Assembly (NCBI GenBank): GCA_033439265.1
Contig: JAVTVX010000021.1
Location: 13,667,001 to 13,731,000, forward strand
Source of the DNA: Dillenia suffruticosa
Taxonomy: Eukaryota; Streptophyta; Magnoliopsida; Dilleniales; Dilleniaceae
Direction: 5' to 3'
DNA: 64,000 nucleotides
How positions within the stretch are numbered: the stretch's first letter is position 1; each line of letters starts with the position of its first letter. Of this stretch, positions 61,901-64,000 are shown in pieces. Made by a program: the position numbers and the translations under genes. Under the pieces are notes generated by a model. That model worked only from the letters and a program-made list of their open reading frames with translations. It ran no database searches and was not told the DNA's origin.

Positions 61901-63871
61901 TCATTGATATGCCATGTCTCTTTATTGGTAAGGACCAAAATGAATGTTTCCAAGGGAAACTTTACTCACTTTAAGAAACAGTCTAGAAATTGACGATTGG
62001 CTTACTTAGTGCTAGTTTCACATTTTACCCTAGAAATCTAGGTTGTTGGAAGAGTCATGTTTGTCTTCTAGTGATATGTGAAAAGACATGTAATCAAAAT
62101 ATTGCATAGAAAAATCCGGTCTTTTCATATTCTTTTGCTTGAAATTTTTGGTTTTATTAGATTCTTGGTATCAATTTTTGTTTTTACTAGATTCTTGGTA
62201 TCAATTTTTATATGCCAAGAAGAGTGCTTATTAGACAAACAGTAAAAAGTTTTAGGTAAGAATCTTGAGCTTGCTATTGTTACTGACCAAACAGTGTATT
62301 GACTGAGGCTCCCCTTAGGCAGAGAGCTAGATATCATGATCCTAAACTTCTGAAAAGTCACTTTTCTTCTCGATATGAGTGTCCACCCTCACATCTGACT
62401 TCTAATTAGTTAGACATTCTTCTTATGAGATGGTTAGCGTGATGTGTACCTTTTTTTCTTTTTGCTTTTTGTGGTGCTAGATTCTCAGCCATCGTCATCT
62501 CCAGCCACACCTGAGGCACCTCCAACTCCATTGATTGCATCCAACCCCAGTCAGCAGGTAGTAACCCCTGGCCTAAAGGCCAATCGCCATTTCCATCTCA
62601 CTCTCGCTTCAGTTATTGGCATTGCTGTTACGGCCGTCTCCATTCTGCTGCTGCTTGTATTAGTCCTACTTATTCGTGGAAAACGGAAGGAGCTTGAGGA
62701 TTCTGATGATACTGACCAAGGCTCTTTAAAGGCCTTCTCAATTCCTCGTTCAACAAGAAAATTTCAAGAAGGTCTGATTCAGATTTACTTCTCGTAAAGC
62801 ACCATGTTTGAATGCATTAACTTACGATATTCTTTTTATTCGGGGATTGAATTGGATGTAGGTTCGTCAACTATGTTCCGGAAGTTCGGTTATAAGGAGA
62901 CAAAGAAGGCAACAAATGATTTTAGCACCATAATTGGACATGGTGGATTTGGAACTGTTTTTAAAGCCCAATTTAGTGATGGCTTATTGGCAGCAGTGAA
63001 GCGGATGAACAAAGTTTCAGAGCAAGCGGAGGATGAGTTCTGCAGAGAAATAGAACTTCTCGCAAGACTGCACCATCGTAATCTTGTTGCACTAAAAGGC
63101 TTTTGTGCGAGAAGACAAGAGAGGTAATTCAGCTGTGTATATTAAATATCAAACGCATACATTACTTTTCTATTTACTTTTTCTCTTTTCGTGGCAGGTT
63201 TCTCGTGTATGAGTTTATGGAGAATGGAAGCCTAAAGGATCATCTGCATTGTATGCTTCCCTTCCCCTTTTCTGAACTCACTTGTTGGTATATAGCATTA
63301 ATTTTGATGTCCAATGGAAACTTCAGAAATCATTTGATTTGTTACGTATGAAGTGATTGATAGACCCACCAAACTATATTTACTCAGTTTTTATTAAAAA
63401 ACTAAATAAAAAAAATAAAAGAATCACTTAGATATGTTTATAGGTTGGTGTATCTGGCATAAAATTAAGAGTTAGCTAGTTGTGCACAACAATGTATATA
63501 GATTCACTAAAGATGAAAACTTCATGTTTTTTCTGCCCACTTTTTTATATATTTATTTACTTATTTATTATTTTTGGAATTGTATCTGACCTTTAAATGT
63601 ACCATTACCTTCAGCTCCAGGCAGAAGTCCATTGAGTTGGCAAGCTAGGGTTCAAATTGCCATTGATGTGGCAAATGCTCTAGTAATTTCTGAAAATCTC
63701 TAATACTCTGTTTGTTACCGGAAACTTAATGGCAACCGCCTGAACTGGGTTTGCTTATTTGTTTTGGTCTCCATGATGCAGGAGTATCTCCATTTTTATT
63801 GTGATCCAGCTTTATGTCATAGAGACATCAAGTCAAGCAACATTTTATTGGACGAGAATTTTACTGCCAAG
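58976..63871 (+). CDS. receptor-like protein kinase, At1g49730-like (3' end missing)
   Basis: Seven coding exons in the window: 58976-59060, 61127-61678, 62481-62771, 62862-63123, 63198-63250, 63615-63682, 63782-63871; 467 residues so far, and the gene continues past the right edge. Signal peptide about 1-27; a Cys-rich, N-glycosylatable ectodomain (29-212, e.g. [20 protein letters not shown]) resembling the plant SPARK-type extracellular domain; a Pro/Ser-rich stalk; a transmembrane helix about 252-277 followed by RGKRK; then a kinase domain with G335-x-G337-x-x-G340 loop (GHGGFG), K356 in AAVKRM, E372 in REIELL, and the catalytic loop H450-R451-D452 with K454 and N457. It is therefore an RD-type kinase with intact residues as far as seen; the DFG motif and activation loop lie outside. 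Ligand unknown. A 2.07 kb first intron separates the signal-peptide exon from the ectodomain. Of two near ATGs (58976, 58982) the first is used. Confidence 0.92.
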
Positions 63872-64000
63872 GTAATATAATCCAGTTGATTCGTAATTTA
63901 TGATTCTGATCTCACCCCTGAAGAATGTGTGCACACAATGAACATGGGTGTTACATGGAGAAACCAATCTGAAAAATCTTGAAAGACAGGACTAACAGAT
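63872..64000 (+). other. start of kinase intron 7
   Basis: Begins GTAATATAATCC after exon 7. No acceptor or further exon before the window ends. Confidence 0.7.

Noticed and set aside
1..64000. CRISPR arrays, prokaryotic operons, plastid or mitochondrial insertions, known conserved miRNA precursors
   Set aside because: No spaced direct repeats and no organellar genes. I looked for several well-known mature miRNA sequences by eye and found none, but this is not an exhaustive search.

Overview
The window is nuclear DNA from a flowering plant, most likely a core eudicot. It has AT-rich intergenic space, GT-AG introns, protein families with close Arabidopsis counterparts, and many (GA)n/(CT)n microsatellites. 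I cannot name the species. All exon structures below were spliced by hand from open frames, GT/AG sites, phase agreement and remembered family sequences; no search was run.

Layout. 1-2892: AT-rich flank with one weak exon candidate. 2893-3324 (-): cytosolic ribosomal protein S16 (uS9) behind a telo-box/site II promoter. 3661-5027: an old, small LTR retroelement with two LTRs and almost no coding content. 6951-8306 (-): a single-exon PIF/Harbinger transposase-derived protein that has lost its acidic catalytic residues. 14890-24868 (+): a RING-H2 E3 ligase of the MBR1/MBR2 type, with a 3.2 kb intron in the 5' UTR that carries the 3' end of a dead LINE. 28950-29583: a hAT-type MITE with a nested SINE-like copy. 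32351-34943 (+): a bHLH factor of the ZHOUPI/bHLH95 type. 40394-41885 (-): a PUB25/PUB26-type U-box E3 ligase. 51953-56204 (-): a secreted, probably GPI-anchored PI-PLC X-domain protein in nine coding exons, the first only six bases long. 58976 to beyond the right edge (+): a receptor-like kinase of the At1g49730 type, cut inside the catalytic domain.

Context. From memory, the four right-hand genes match a set that is also clustered in Arabidopsis (At1g49730 kinase, At1g49740 PLC-like, At1g49770 ZHOUPI, At1g49780 PUB26, with a duplicated block near At3g19300-At3g19380). This looks like retained ancestral linkage and supports the gene calls. I see no operon-like pathway.

I did not find a convincing new multi-gene system. 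The best leads are: a near-ideal cryptic 3' splice site in intron 1 of the bHLH gene that would bring a stop codon straight after exon 1; the transposase-derived gene with substituted catalytic positions; the six-base start exon; a triple W-box upstream of the PUB gene; and a dispersed tRNA-derived SINE-like family of about ten copies.
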